A DNA stretch of 64,000 nucleotides from Planctomycetota bacterium (lineage in GTDB: Bacteria > Planctomycetota > Phycisphaerae > Phycisphaerales > SM1A02). Each line of letters starts with the position of its first letter. The first letter of the stretch is position 1. The stretch covers positions 1 to 64,000 of the forward strand of contig JADFSH010000003.1 of the NCBI GenBank assembly GCA_022560875.1. The letters are read 5' to 3'. Below the pieces are notes generated by a model. That model had not been told where the DNA came from. It worked only from the letters and a program-made list of their open reading frames with translations, and ran no database searches. A program made the position numbers and the translations under genes. Of this stretch, positions 1 through 9,627 are shown one piece after another.

Positions 1-978
1 GTTGTCGAGGCAGTATTCCATCGCGGGCAGACGCACATCGATGCTGCGCTCCACGCCGAGGGCTTGCAACTCATGACGCAAGCGACTGTTCGCACTCACG
101 CCGCCTCCGATGAGCATGGTCTTCACATTCTGCCGGTCGAGCGCCTTGGTCACGTTCTTCATAATCGCCCCGATCGCAGCCCGTTGGAACGATGCCGCAA
201 AATCCGCCTTCTCGGATTCCGAAAGCTGCGAACCATCACGCTCGAAATGTGAATCGGCCCCACGTCCCACGGGCTGGCCGCAGACGGCGTACAGCAGAGA
301 AGTTTTCAGCCCGCTGTAGGAGAAGTTGAGATTGTCCCGTCCCAGCGAGGAGATGGGAAAGTCGTGGGCACGATCATCACCCTGTCGGGCGAGGGCATCC
401 AGCTTCGGGCCGCCGGGATAGCCGAGTTTGAGTATGGTTGCCGCCTTGTCGTAGGCTTCACCGATCGCATCGTCGATGGTGCGCCCCAACGATTCGATTT
501 CCAATGCGTTTCTGACTAGAAACAGGCTTGTGTGCCCGCCGGATACCACCAGTCCCAGGGCGGGATACTCAACCGGCTCGGCATCCAGCAATCCCGCATG
601 CAGATGAGCGTGGATGTGATCAACGCCGATGAGGGGCTTGCCGAGCGACCACGCCAGGGCCTTGGCAGCACTGACCCCGACCAGCAGGGAGCCGATCAAA
701 CCCGGGCGATGCCCGACCGCGATGGCGTCGAGATCACCATACCCCTTGCCCGCCTTCGCCAAGGCCTCGCGAATGACGGGGGTGATACGCTCAAGATGGG
801 CTCGACTGGCGATCTCCGGCACCACCCCCGCGTACTGCGCGTGCAGGTCATGTTGAGTGGCGATGATGCTGGAAAGCACCTTGCTCGGGCCGCTCACCAC
901 TGAGGCCGCGGTTTCATCGCAACTGGATTCGATGCCGAGGATCAGAGGGTCCGGGTCCGGGGGCGGGGGCGGAGTCAT
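1..978 (-). CDS. tsaD: tRNA N6-adenosine threonylcarbamoyltransferase TsaD (3' end cut by window)
   Basis: Transfers the threonylcarbamoyl group to A37 of ANN-decoding tRNAs together with TsaB/TsaE, in the cytoplasm. I translated the minus strand from the ATG at 978 to the window edge and got 326 residues in one open frame. The Kae1/TsaD signature is clear: GIESSCDET near residues 15-23, the metal-binding HxxxH at His121 and His125 (HIHAH), SGGHT near 146-150, and a GGGVSANSRLR motif near the cut end. The family is usually about 340 residues, so little is missing. Its ATG overlaps the TGA of the upstream protease gene (ATGA), implying translational coupling. A proline-rich start (MTPPPPPDPDP) precedes the domain and is probably unstructured. 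Confidence 0.95.
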   Translation of the reverse strand, partial: MTPPPPPDPDPLILGIESSCDETAASVVSGPSKVLSSIIATQHDLHAQYAGVVPEIASRAHLERITPVIREALAKAGKGYGDLDAIAVGHRPGLIGSLLVGVSAAKALAWSLGKPLIGVDHIHAHLHAGLLDAEPVEYPALGLVVSGGHTSLFLVRNALEIESLGRTIDDAIGEAYDKAATILKLGYPGGPKLDALARQGDDRAHDFPISSLGRDNLNFSYSGLKTSLLYAVCGQPVGRGADSHFERDGSQLSESEKADFAASFQRAAIGAIMKNVTKALDRQNVKTMLIGGGVSANSRLRHELQALGVERSIDVRLPAMEYCLDN

Positions 979-2627
979 TCTTCCTGCTTCAGAGGCGTAA
1001 GCTGGACGCTGTTGAGGGCCAACTCCAGATCTCCGCCATCGATGCGAAATTTTCCGATCACGTTGCCATCCTTGTCGCGAAGGGTAATCGTGCCGGCGAT
1101 GAGTTCGACATCCTCAGGAAGCAAAGGCTCCCGGCCCGTGACGACGGCCATGTTCTTTCGGGTCTGGAGCCTTTCGTCGATCTGCTCCAACTGCCGAATC
1201 ATGCGGCTGCGGGCCTGGGTCAGGCGTTTGAGTTCCACATCAATGGCGGCCACGGCAGGATCTATGTCGTTGACTTCTATCCACTCATGGTCCGTGATAC
1301 GCTTGGCGAGCACCTCGATGGCAGTGGCGAGTTGGATGTCCTTGATATTCTCTTGAATCCAATCGATGTCGAGGCAGGTCGCCAGCGTTTCGTCGAAGTC
1401 CTTGATCACTTCATAGGGGCGACGCGCCAGGATACGCTCGACATAGGCTTCATCCGCTTCCGTAATGACGAGTCCGGGGCTGGGATCAACACCCCACACG
1501 GTTTCCTCGCTTTTACGATCGCGATTGAGGTTGCGACCGCTGGGCAGGTAGTAGTAGGCATTCGTGTATTTCAATGTGCCTCGATTGAAATCCAGTTCGC
1601 GGACTTCCTGCACAGATCCCTTGCCGAACGATCTGGTGCCGAGGACTTTGGCGCGGTCGTTATCCTGCAACGCCCCGGAGACGATTTCACTGGCGGAGGC
1701 GGAGCTGCCGTTGACGAGAACGATCATGGGGAAATCAGGCAGGGTGCCGAATCGATGAGAACGCCATTTTTTTTCACTGCCTACCTTACGGGGACGAACC
1801 TCAAGAATGACACCCTCCGTGAGAAACATATCGGCCATCTTGATTGCAGCAGGCAGGGCTCCGCCGGGGTTGTCGCGGAGATCGAGAATGAGACCCTGCA
1901 TGCCACCATCCACCAGATCATCCAGCGTGCGGCGGAGTTCCCGGATGGTCGAGCCGTTAAACTGCGTGACCCGTACATAACTGATGTTGTTCTCAGGATC
2001 GACGCAGTGATGCCAATCCTTACCGTTGCGAACGAGTCCTTTGACGGTGCGGGCGGTGATGCGACGACGGGTGATGGTAATGAACTCCTCCTCGCCATCG
2101 AGATGCCGCACCTTGATGGTCACCTTTGTGTTCGGCTTGCCCAGGAGCTTGTCGATGCACGATTGCACCGGCAATTGATACGTCGTTTCGCCTTCGATTT
2201 CGAGCACGACATCACCCGCGCGGATGCCTGATTCGAGCGAGGGTGAGTCATCCATCGGCGAGACGATGGTAAGGTAATCGTCGATGATGCGCACTTCAGA
2301 TCCGATGCCGACATACGTTCCGCGGAGGTTCTTGTTGAAGTCACGAACTTTCGCTGGGGGGATAAAAATCGTATGCTGATCGCCGAGGGTTTCGATCATG
2401 GCCTTGATGGCGGCCCGCTGCATCTTTTCCTCATCAGGTTCGCGTACGAAGTTCTCCACCAGGATGCTGCGAATATCGATGATCGGGTCGATGAAATCAT
2501 ACCCCGAGGTCCGGTCCGCAATGGCCAGAGGCAACTGCACGAGCACGGTGCAGAAAAGGACGATGAGAAGTATCGGGGCAAAGACTTTCTTACGCACGGG
2601 CAGTCTCCTTGTAAGGGCCGCGTTCAT
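975..2627 (-). CDS. S41 family C-terminal processing peptidase (CtpA-like)
   Basis: Periplasmic, membrane-anchored serine protease that cleaves proteins from their C termini. Residues 14-34 form a signal anchor. A PDZ domain follows (about 97-185, with the GIRAGD carboxylate-loop region). The S41 core carries DLRDNPGG (about 249-256), the serine motif NGSSASASE (about 306-314) and the general-base lysine in GTRSFGKGS (Lys near 336). A C-terminal extension of about 150 residues holds a coiled-coil-like stretch, longer than in minimal CtpA. I chose the ATG at 2627; a TTG two codons upstream is less likely. The stop overlaps the tsaD start. The start faces hflX, with a perfect palindrome between them. 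Confidence 0.9.
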   Translation of the reverse strand: MNAALTRRLPVRKKVFAPILLIVLFCTVLVQLPLAIADRTSGYDFIDPIIDIRSILVENFVREPDEEKMQRAAIKAMIETLGDQHTIFIPPAKVRDFNKNLRGTYVGIGSEVRIIDDYLTIVSPMDDSPSLESGIRAGDVVLEIEGETTYQLPVQSCIDKLLGKPNTKVTIKVRHLDGEEEFITITRRRITARTVKGLVRNGKDWHHCVDPENNISYVRVTQFNGSTIRELRRTLDDLVDGGMQGLILDLRDNPGGALPAAIKMADMFLTEGVILEVRPRKVGSEKKWRSHRFGTLPDFPMIVLVNGSSASASEIVSGALQDNDRAKVLGTRSFGKGSVQEVRELDFNRGTLKYTNAYYYLPSGRNLNRDRKSEETVWGVDPSPGLVITEADEAYVERILARRPYEVIKDFDETLATCLDIDWIQENIKDIQLATAIEVLAKRITDHEWIEVNDIDPAVAAIDVELKRLTQARSRMIRQLEQIDERLQTRKNMAVVTGREPLLPEDVELIAGTITLRDKDGNVIGKFRIDGGDLELALNSVQLTPLKQEE

Positions 2628-2661
2628 AGGCAAGGTCTGGGATATTGTTCCGGTTCCTGAT

Positions 2662-2678
2662 CCGGATTCTGAATCCGG
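2662..2678. promoter_or_regulatory. Perfect palindrome between divergent ctpA-like gene and hflX
   Basis: An 8-bp inverted repeat (CCGGATTC) with a single central base lies 35-51 bases in front of the protease start, in the intergenic stretch 2628-2896 shared with hflX. The ATCCGG word recurs on both sides (near 2650-2690). The size and symmetry suit an operator or a cruciform-type site. No known regulator motif is recognised, so the role is inferred from symmetry and position only. Confidence 0.35.
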
Positions 2679-2896
2679 GCTGGAAATCCGGTGGGGGTGA
2701 GTATTCTAGCTGACATATCGGGTTGTATGGAGCATTTTCGTGATGCTCCATTCTCTGGCCTATCTGTGAAACGTACCGGGACGCGATTTATTCGCTGCAG
2801 GGAGATTCCGTCGCAAACAATGTCATTGTCTGGCGATTTTCAACCCGATCTCCCTACAATGGCCCGTTTTGCAGAGTACCGGACGCAAACAGAGAT

Positions 2897-4282
2897 ATGT
2901 CGCAGATACAACGTGAGCAACTCAAAGTCGTCGCCGAAAGGGCGATTCTGGTCGCGGTGGTGCTGCCGGATACCTACGTCGATGCCCAGGATCGTTTCGC
3001 CGAGCTACGAGCCCTGACGGAAACGGCGGGAGCGACAGTGGTGGGCGAGTTGGTGCAAAAACGTCGCAAGCCCACCGTCCGGACCTATCTCGGCAAGGGC
3101 AAGGTTCTTGAGCTTGCCGGATTGGCGAAAATGACCGAGGCGACGCTTATCATCTTTGATTGCGATCTCAGCCCCGGCCAGATCCGCAATCTCGAAGAGA
3201 CCGTGGAATGCAAGATCATCGATCGCAGTGAACTGATTCTCGACATCTTCGCAAATCGCGCCTCCACCCTCGCGGCACGCTTGCAGGTCGAAATCGCCCA
3301 ACTCGAATATACCTATCCCCGGCTGAAAGCAATGTGGGATCATCTGGGACAGGTGGTGGGCGGGGCGCCGATCGGCATCGGCACCCGCGGTCCCGGCGAG
3401 CAACAACTGGAAATCGACCGCCGTCTGGTCCAACGTCGTCGTCGCCAGCTTCAGCGTGAACTCGAAGGTATTCAGCAGCGCAAGACTCGTGAAGTGCAGC
3501 AGCGACGACTCGATCACTACACCGTCGGTCTGGTCGGCTATACCAACGCGGGCAAGTCAACGCTTTTCAATCAGCTCACTGCCGGCGGGGCGTTCGCCCA
3601 TGCGAAACTCTTTGCCACCCTGGGCACGCGGCTGGAACGGTGTGATCTGGGGGGGGGCAATCATGTCATACTCTCCGATACCGTCGGATTCATTCGCGAT
3701 CTTCCTCACCACCTCATCGCGTCGTTCCGCTCCACGCTGGAGGAAACCGTCTATGCACACTTGTTGGTGATCGTGCAGGATGTTTCCGATCCGAACGCCC
3801 AGATGCAGCTTGAGGTGGTCAATCGCACGCTGGATGAGATCGGGGCCACCGAGCAGCCGCGGATCGTCGTCCTGAATAAGATGGACTTGCTTGAGAAACC
3901 GTCGGATCTGCTGGTTTGGCTGAATCGACTTCCCGAAGCGATCCCGATCAGCGCTGCAAAGGGTGAGGGTATCGATCAACTACGCGACTGGTTATCCCTG
4001 CACATGCTGGGGGGTGAGAAAGAAGTGTCTATCACGATCCCACTGACTGACAGCCGGTCAATTTCCTTTCTTGAACAAAGGGCGAAGGTGCTCACCCGTG
4101 AGTACGGCAGTGAGGAAGTGATTCTGCAGGTTCTCATCGGAAGGCGACATATCGACCAGCTTCTGGCGCAGGGAGCGCAAATGCGTATCAATGGCATATC
4201 TCCACTGGAAGCGGTGAAGGCAATCTGGAACGATGATCCGGAAGAAATCGTTGCCACCCGCATACCGCCTCATGAACGCTAG
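2897..4282 (+). CDS. hflX: GTPase HflX
   Basis: Ribosome-associated GTPase of the Obg-HflX superfamily that splits stalled or heat-damaged ribosomes. The N-terminal HflX domain has GTRGPGE at 162-168 before an Arg/Gln-rich helical linker. The G domain shows G1 GYTNAGKST (214-222), G3 DTVG (261-264) and G4 NKMD (327-330). At 461 residues it is of normal size. The ATG at 2897 has no clear Shine-Dalgarno. A TACAAT box lies at 2854-2859, about 38 bases upstream, and is a plausible -10 element. The next gene starts 78 bases downstream on the same strand. Confidence 0.96.
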   Translation: MSQIQREQLKVVAERAILVAVVLPDTYVDAQDRFAELRALTETAGATVVGELVQKRRKPTVRTYLGKGKVLELAGLAKMTEATLIIFDCDLSPGQIRNLEETVECKIIDRSELILDIFANRASTLAARLQVEIAQLEYTYPRLKAMWDHLGQVVGGAPIGIGTRGPGEQQLEIDRRLVQRRRRQLQRELEGIQQRKTREVQQRRLDHYTVGLVGYTNAGKSTLFNQLTAGGAFAHAKLFATLGTRLERCDLGGGNHVILSDTVGFIRDLPHHLIASFRSTLEETVYAHLLVIVQDVSDPNAQMQLEVVNRTLDEIGATEQPRIVVLNKMDLLEKPSDLLVWLNRLPEAIPISAAKGEGIDQLRDWLSLHMLGGEKEVSITIPLTDSRSISFLEQRAKVLTREYGSEEVILQVLIGRRHIDQLLAQGAQMRINGISPLEAVKAIWNDDPEEIVATRIPPHER

Positions 4283-4360
4283 GACTACGACAACAAGCCC
4301 GATCAGACATATGCTCTTGGAGATGTTTCTTACTCACCAGGAGGAGGGTGTCCCATCGAG

Positions 4361-5311
4361 ATGAGGGGTGTAGAGGGCGGACTTCAGTTGTTTCGGGAGC
4401 AACTTAACCCGGATGTGGTTAAGGATGTCATACGCTGGCGGGATCGAGAGGGTCTATCCGCCCTATGTGCCGCACTCCAGGCCCATACCATGCGCAAGGC
4501 GTTCTTCGACACGTTTGCCGAGGCGATGATTGCCCGCCATCTACTCGCCAAAGGTTGCCGACTGCAATTTGAAGTGGAAACCCCCGCGGGTAAATGCTGC
4601 GACTTTGAAGTGTCCGATGGCGAACGGCGGTTCTATCTGCATATCAAGCGTCTGGACACCGAAAGACCGTCCCATCGCAAACTCACCGCCTCCTCCCGCT
4701 TGCGGGTGCTGGAGCGCATCGAGCGACCGTACATCGTCGCGGTTCGCTGGCAGGAGGATCTCACCGATGAAGCGATGCAACAATTCGTGACCGCCGCGTC
4801 GGTGTTTATCCTGCAGGCACGGGTCGGCGACGAGCAGGTCGTGCATGGCGCTGATCATCGTGAGCTGGGAGGAGTGCGGATCATCGCCCCGTGGGAAGGC
4901 CGGCGGGTGAGTCTGGTCTTGGGATTGCCCACGGGTTTTATTGACGACACGCCGCGCATGTACAAGCTTTTGAAAAAGGCGTATGAGCAGTTCATGCCCA
5001 AGGCGCTTAATCTGATCCTGATTTGCAGTTCCTTCGAGGAAGATGTGGACGATTTTGAATCGGCCCTGCTGGGTGAGCACATCGAGCGTTGGGACACCTT
5101 CCCGCCTCGCGGTCGACGCATCGCGCATGGGCGTGCGGAAGACGGATTCTGGGAGGGCGAAAGTCGAATCAACTCGGTCGTGGCCGGCTGGATTCACTTC
5201 AAGCCATCTGATGAGAACGTATGCGCCCGACTGTGCTTCCGGGAGGGCGGCGAACTCGATCCTGAGAGTCGGGCGTGGCTTGACGAACTTTTGGGCGAAC
5301 CGAGCGGTTAG
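4361..5311 (+). CDS. Unknown protein with a nuclease-like N-terminal region
   Basis: 316 residues, no signal peptide, no family I can name. Residues 43-98 read like the core of the PD-(D/E)XK fold: a helix with Glu54 (FAEAMIARHL), then CDFEV with Asp81 and Glu83, then a strand ending HIKRL with Lys96. The usual ExK is HxK here, so activity is uncertain. The C-terminal half alternates hydrophobic strands with acidic loops and has no recognised motif. A strong GAGGAGG at 4341-4347 supports this ATG. It sits between hflX and an aminopeptidase on the same strand, but the context does not define a job. The nuclease idea is an inference from motif order only. Confidence 0.75.
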   Translation: MRGVEGGLQLFREQLNPDVVKDVIRWRDREGLSALCAALQAHTMRKAFFDTFAEAMIARHLLAKGCRLQFEVETPAGKCCDFEVSDGERRFYLHIKRLDTERPSHRKLTASSRLRVLERIERPYIVAVRWQEDLTDEAMQQFVTAASVFILQARVGDEQVVHGADHRELGGVRIIAPWEGRRVSLVLGLPTGFIDDTPRMYKLLKKAYEQFMPKALNLILICSSFEEDVDDFESALLGEHIERWDTFPPRGRRIAHGRAEDGFWEGESRINSVVAGWIHFKPSDENVCARLCFREGGELDPESRAWLDELLGEPSG

Positions 5312-5366
5312 AATCTCCACCCTGAGATCAAGCCCATTTGCAGCTACAGGAAACGAGAAGACGCGC

Positions 5367-6491
5367 ATGACAGATCCCCGCATCACCAAACTGGCCGAGT
5401 TGCTCATCAATCATTCCTGTCGCCTCCAGCGCGGGGAGCACATTCTCGTTGAGGCGTTCGATGTACCCGAGTCCATCGTGATCGAATTGATTCGGGCCGC
5501 CCGTCGGGCCGGGGGACATCCGCACGTAGCCTGGCGCAGCAATCGCATCCTTCGCGCCCTGAACGAGGCGGCCGCCGAGGACAACCTGAAGATCTGGGCT
5601 GATTGCGACCTCCATCGCATGACGCAGATGCAGGCGTATCTCGGGGTCCGGGGGTCGGAGAACGTGAGCGAAATGTCGGGCATCGCCGCCGAGCAGATGA
5701 AAACCAACGCACGGCTCTACGCCAAGCCGGTACACTTTGAGCGAAGGATTAATCATACGAAATGGTGCGTATTGCGCTGGCCCACCCCGAGCATGGCCCA
5801 GCTCTCGCAATTGAACACCGAAGCGTTTGAGGATTTCTATTTCAACGTCTGCACGCTCGATTACGAACGCATGAAGCAGGCCGTCCAACCTCTGGCCGAG
5901 CGCATGGCCCGTACGGACCGGGTCCATATCGAGGGACCGGGCGATACCAATCTGTCGTTTTCCATCAAGGACATTCCCGCCATTCCCTGTTACGGTGAAG
6001 CGAACATTCCCGACGGGGAGTGCTTCACGGCCCCCGTACGCGACAGTGTCAACGGTGTCATTCACTTCAACACCCCGACGATCTACAACGGCCTGAGTTT
6101 CGAGAACGTCCGCCTGGAGTTCTCTCAAGGCAAAGTTGTCAATGCCACCGCCGATCAGAACGGCGAAGCGATCAATGCCATTCTTGATACGGATGAAGGC
6201 GCACGCTACGTCGGCGAATTTGCCATCGGTTTCAATCCCTACATTCTGGATCCGATGAAGGACATACTCTTCGACGAAAAAATCGCCGGGTCGCTCCACT
6301 TCACCCCGGGGCGCGCCTACGAGGATGCCAACAATGGCAACGTGTCCGAAATTCACTGGGACCTCGTCCTGATCCAACGCCCCGAGTACGGCGGGGGGAT
6401 CATCCGTTTCGATGACGAGGTTGTGCGTCAGGACGGTCAGTTTGTCAGCGCCGATCTTGTCGGCCTGAATCCCGAAGCACTCAAACGCTGA
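5367..6491 (+). CDS. M29 family (AmpS-like) metallo-aminopeptidase
   Basis: Cytoplasmic dinuclear-metal exopeptidase that removes N-terminal amino acids. 374 residues from the ATG at 5367, the usual size for the family; the frame stays open further upstream, but only this start gives the typical N terminus (MTDPRITKLAELL). The conserved metal ligands of M29 enzymes can be placed at Glu218 (PDGE), Glu284 (VGEFAIG), His311 (LHFT), His330 and Asp332 (IHWD). Its start lies 55 bases after the preceding gene, so the two may be co-transcribed. Confidence 0.9.
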   Translation: MTDPRITKLAELLINHSCRLQRGEHILVEAFDVPESIVIELIRAARRAGGHPHVAWRSNRILRALNEAAAEDNLKIWADCDLHRMTQMQAYLGVRGSENVSEMSGIAAEQMKTNARLYAKPVHFERRINHTKWCVLRWPTPSMAQLSQLNTEAFEDFYFNVCTLDYERMKQAVQPLAERMARTDRVHIEGPGDTNLSFSIKDIPAIPCYGEANIPDGECFTAPVRDSVNGVIHFNTPTIYNGLSFENVRLEFSQGKVVNATADQNGEAINAILDTDEGARYVGEFAIGFNPYILDPMKDILFDEKIAGSLHFTPGRAYEDANNGNVSEIHWDLVLIQRPEYGGGIIRFDDEVVRQDGQFVSADLVGLNPEALKR

Positions 6492-6511
6492 AAAACTGGT
6501 CCGGCGGGCGC

Positions 6512-6545
6512 AAAGAAAAGCCTCACACGACGGACGTGTGAGGCT
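6512..6545 (-). terminator. Intrinsic terminator read from the minus strand
   Basis: An 11-bp perfect stem (AGCCTCACACG with its complement, 5-base loop) at 6519-6545 is followed, reading minus, by TTTTCTTT. The plus strand has no T tract after it. It would end a minus-strand transcript about 430 bases past the stop of the MMPL transporter gene, or a separate RNA made from 6546-6978. Confidence 0.65.
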
Positions 6546-6978
6546 GGAAGTAGGGAATAGCCTGAGTTGGGGTAGCGGAGAGATTGCGGCCACGTTTGCG
6601 CGGCAGAGCGAATCGTTCATGTTTGAAGACCGGGAACCGTTGAGGGCATCACCCCACCTGCACGAGCAGGGCCCTGACGCAGGCTGGATATCAAAGCAAT
6701 CAGATATCAGATGTGCAAGGCGTGCTTGGTCGGTCCATACTTCTTCTTTTCTCCTCCGCTTTATATTGAGTCAGCAGCTTGTATAGGCCGCATTCAGTGT
6801 ACCGGCAGGTGGTGGATAAGCGAATTCTTTATCAAGTATTATTATTTTCCCGCTCATGCTGAGGCATTTCGGACTTTCCAACCTCGACATTCTACGTTCA
6901 AATGTGTCGCTGGAGATCTCTCGGCGAAGAACGTTTTTCTTGTGCGATACGCGTACTAACGCGAATGACAGCAACGTC
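6546..6978. other. 433-base stretch without a recognisable gene
   Basis: Lies between the minus-strand terminator at 6512-6545 and the 3' end of the transporter gene. I see no coding frame with family signal. There is a GATATC repeat pair near 6688 and 6705 and an AT-rich patch near 6830-6850. I looked for tmRNA, 6S RNA and tRNA signatures on both strands and saw none. It may be a long 3' untranslated region or hold a small RNA. Confidence 0.5.
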
Positions 6979-9627
6979 TTACGGCGATTCCGCTTCGGGC
7001 GGATCCGTACGAAGACGGAGGATGGGGGGGAGGATAGTGTAGCAGGCCAGAAGCGTGACCCCGAGGCCCGCGAGCATCACAAATCCCAGGGATCGAATGC
7101 CTCGATGTTCAGCCAGCAGCAGGCTGCCGAACCCGATCATGGTGGTGATCATCGTGAGTGTGATGCCGCGCCCGGTCGCTCCGCTCAGCCCTGCCGGTCT
7201 TCCATAGGGCTCCAATCGCCAGCGGTGGACCATATGCACACCCGCATCAACACCAATGCCGAAGATCATCGGCAACACGATGATGTTGGCGAAATTGAGT
7301 GGCATGTCTATCAGTCCCATGAACCCGAATGCCCCGACAAATCCGATACTCACCGGCACAAGAGAACAAATTGAGTCTGCCGGAGATCTGAAATCAAGCA
7401 ACAGCAGAATGAAGATCGCCAGGATTGCATAAACCGCGGCGTGGGTATAAGCATCCACAATGAGCAGGCTCGATTCGTATATTTGCACCGGTGGCCCCAG
7501 AACATCTGGAGCCACCTCGCGAATGGAGTTCACGAACGGTCCCAGTCGATCAGGGTGGAGTATCGAACGGCCCTGTAAATCAGTGGTGGGAAAAACCTGC
7601 AACAACCAGGTTCCGTCCGTGCTGATCCACTGGGCGCGAAGAAACTCCGGAAGATCCTCGGCTGAAAATGACGCTGGTGACAGGGCCTTCTCGATTCTTG
7701 AGACGAGTTCACTGCGAGCCGCAAGAAAAGCCTCGTTCAGCATCTGGTAGCGCTGCTCGGACTCATTGCCGGGGAGATCCAGGCCGGTGTCAATGGCCTT
7801 TTCGATCTTATCGATGATGCCCTGAAGCGACAACGCGATATCGGGTGGTTGGGTAGGGAGCCTGAACGCCAGGCCTTGGCGTACGGATGCCAGCTGTTGG
7901 TGTAATGCCCGCATACCTTCCGGAATCAGGGCCGAGGGTAAGGTCATTTCCCTGACCTCTTGAATGCGCTGGAGCCGTTCATCAAGATTCGCAGGGTAAA
8001 GAAGTCCCATCCCGCCCACATCAGATACGCCCGGCAGATCGCGAAGCCGCTCGATCAGGGAGGGCGCATCTTCGGGGGTGGTCTCGATCAAAGCGCTCCA
8101 GACGGTGCGCTCGTCATCCTCGACGAGTTTCATTTCCCACTGCACTGATTCGATACCCGGGGGTTGCAGGTTCAGGACATTCGGGTCATAGCGGACGTTG
8201 CGCGCCGACCCCAAGGCGAGTCCGATCACGACGGCGGCAATGACCAGGACCGGGATGGGATGACGATCAACCACATCGAGACGGCCATGGGCAAAATGGG
8301 CTTCCTCGCCCCCGGGACGGTGGCGGATGATTTGCTTCCATCGTTTCGTGAGGGCCAGGCTGGCGGGAAAGAAACAGAGCATGGCGATCAAGCAGAGGAT
8401 GATGCCCCCCCCCGCGATGATGCCCATTTCCGCCATCCCCTTGAATTTCGGCGTGAATGCCGTGGATGCGAATGCCGCGGCGGTGGTGACAGCCCCGGTC
8501 AGCATTCCCGGACCGATACCCCGGAAAACCCGGGCCATGGCCGAGGGCAGATCCTTGTGCTCATCCTGCACGAGTTCGAGACGGGCCACGAGGTGCAGCG
8601 CGAAGTCGATGCCGAGTCCCAGCAGGATGACCGAAAAAACCACGGAGAGAAGCTGGAGGTGTCCGACGGTCAGGATCAGCCAGCCGAAGCTCCACGCCAT
8701 CCCGATCAGCAGAGAGCCGGCGGCAAGAAGCGGGACGACGATCCCGCGAAAGACCACGAGCATCAGGATGGTAATGCCCACGAAGGCCACGATCGAGGCG
8801 AGGGTGGAATCGCGTATGGTCTGGGCGGTTTCATCGGCCTCAATGGCGGAGATGCCGGTCACCCCCCACTGAACGTTGTCAATTTCATCGGCTTCGATGA
8901 CGTTTCTGACCTGAGCGCGGAGCCAGGAGAGATTTTCACTCATCCCGGCCAGCGCGGTGGTTTCTCCTGCGAACTGGACCTGGATGAAGATGAGCCGTCC
9001 CGAAGTTGAACTGAGCGGTGTCCAGCCCTCATCGTCCTGAACGAGAAAATCGAAATTCGGCTGGCCCCCGCTAATGGCCGTGAGGTAAGGATCAAGGAAA
9101 TGTTGAAGGTCATCCAGAGATGTCTTACCCGTCGCTTCCGAGGCCAGATTGTTCAGGAGCAGACCGAGAGCCTGATTGGCGTGCTGGGTCGAGGACAGAA
9201 TCCGGCCGATCCTCAGCTTGCGCAGGGCATCGTCAAACTCCGAGGAAGAGGCGTACGTGAACATCCGGGGATCAACCTGAGTTTCCAGGAATCCAGCATC
9301 CGCGGCGGCGATACGCGTATCGAGTCTCAGCCGCTCGGCGATCCGCCTTGCCAGCCCGACGACAGGAGAATCCACTGAGTCCGTTGCGAAGCAAACCAGC
9401 AGATCGTCCCAACGTGTGAACTGCTGCTTGTATTGGGCGTATCGCCGGTTCCACGAAAGTCCGGGATCGATCAGTTCGCTGCGATCAGAATGGAACTCGA
9501 GTTCTCGGATCGTCAGCACAATCGATAGCAACGCCAGGATGAGGCAGATAACGATCGTCAATAACGGACGATCTGTAACCGCCCTTCCCCAGCGCTGAAG
9601 CAAAGCATCGCGGATACGTTCATGCAT
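6979..9627 (-). CDS. MMPL/RND family exporter (HpnN-like)
   Basis: Inner-membrane proton-driven exporter, probably of lipids or hydrophobic compounds. 882 residues in the two-fold MMPL layout: TM1 near residues 22-42, a large periplasmic loop, a bundle of five TM helices (about 300-450) containing LGLGIDFALH, then the same pattern repeated with FGIGVDAGVHMVHRW in the second bundle near the C terminus. The paired GhGhDhh(h)H motifs in TM4 and TM10 are typical of RND/MMPL and of hopanoid-associated HpnN. I chose the ATG at 9627 (MHERIRDALLQRWG); a TTG 37 codons upstream adds a sequence without family character. No hopanoid gene is adjacent, so the substrate is unknown. Confidence 0.87.
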   Translation of the reverse strand: MHERIRDALLQRWGRAVTDRPLLTIVICLILALLSIVLTIRELEFHSDRSELIDPGLSWNRRYAQYKQQFTRWDDLLVCFATDSVDSPVVGLARRIAERLRLDTRIAAADAGFLETQVDPRMFTYASSSEFDDALRKLRIGRILSSTQHANQALGLLLNNLASEATGKTSLDDLQHFLDPYLTAISGGQPNFDFLVQDDEGWTPLSSTSGRLIFIQVQFAGETTALAGMSENLSWLRAQVRNVIEADEIDNVQWGVTGISAIEADETAQTIRDSTLASIVAFVGITILMLVVFRGIVVPLLAAGSLLIGMAWSFGWLILTVGHLQLLSVVFSVILLGLGIDFALHLVARLELVQDEHKDLPSAMARVFRGIGPGMLTGAVTTAAAFASTAFTPKFKGMAEMGIIAGGGIILCLIAMLCFFPASLALTKRWKQIIRHRPGGEEAHFAHGRLDVVDRHPIPVLVIAAVVIGLALGSARNVRYDPNVLNLQPPGIESVQWEMKLVEDDERTVWSALIETTPEDAPSLIERLRDLPGVSDVGGMGLLYPANLDERLQRIQEVREMTLPSALIPEGMRALHQQLASVRQGLAFRLPTQPPDIALSLQGIIDKIEKAIDTGLDLPGNESEQRYQMLNEAFLAARSELVSRIEKALSPASFSAEDLPEFLRAQWISTDGTWLLQVFPTTDLQGRSILHPDRLGPFVNSIREVAPDVLGPPVQIYESSLLIVDAYTHAAVYAILAIFILLLLDFRSPADSICSLVPVSIGFVGAFGFMGLIDMPLNFANIIVLPMIFGIGVDAGVHMVHRWRLEPYGRPAGLSGATGRGITLTMITTMIGFGSLLLAEHRGIRSLGFVMLAGLGVTLLACYTILPPILRLRTDPPEAESP

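Noticed and set aside
1287-2231. Long open plus-strand frame opposite the C-terminal protease gene
   Set aside because: Antisense to a clear S41 protease; the translation has no family character and such shadows recur opposite most genes in this G+C-rich window.
5328-6620. 430-codon minus-strand frame opposite the M29 aminopeptidase
   Set aside because: Fully antisense to a gene with all catalytic residues; its own sequence resembles no protein.
6512-6978. Idea of a tmRNA or 6S RNA in the gene-free stretch
   Set aside because: No tRNA-like ends, no tag reading frame with a stop, and no 6S-like long bulged hairpin seen.
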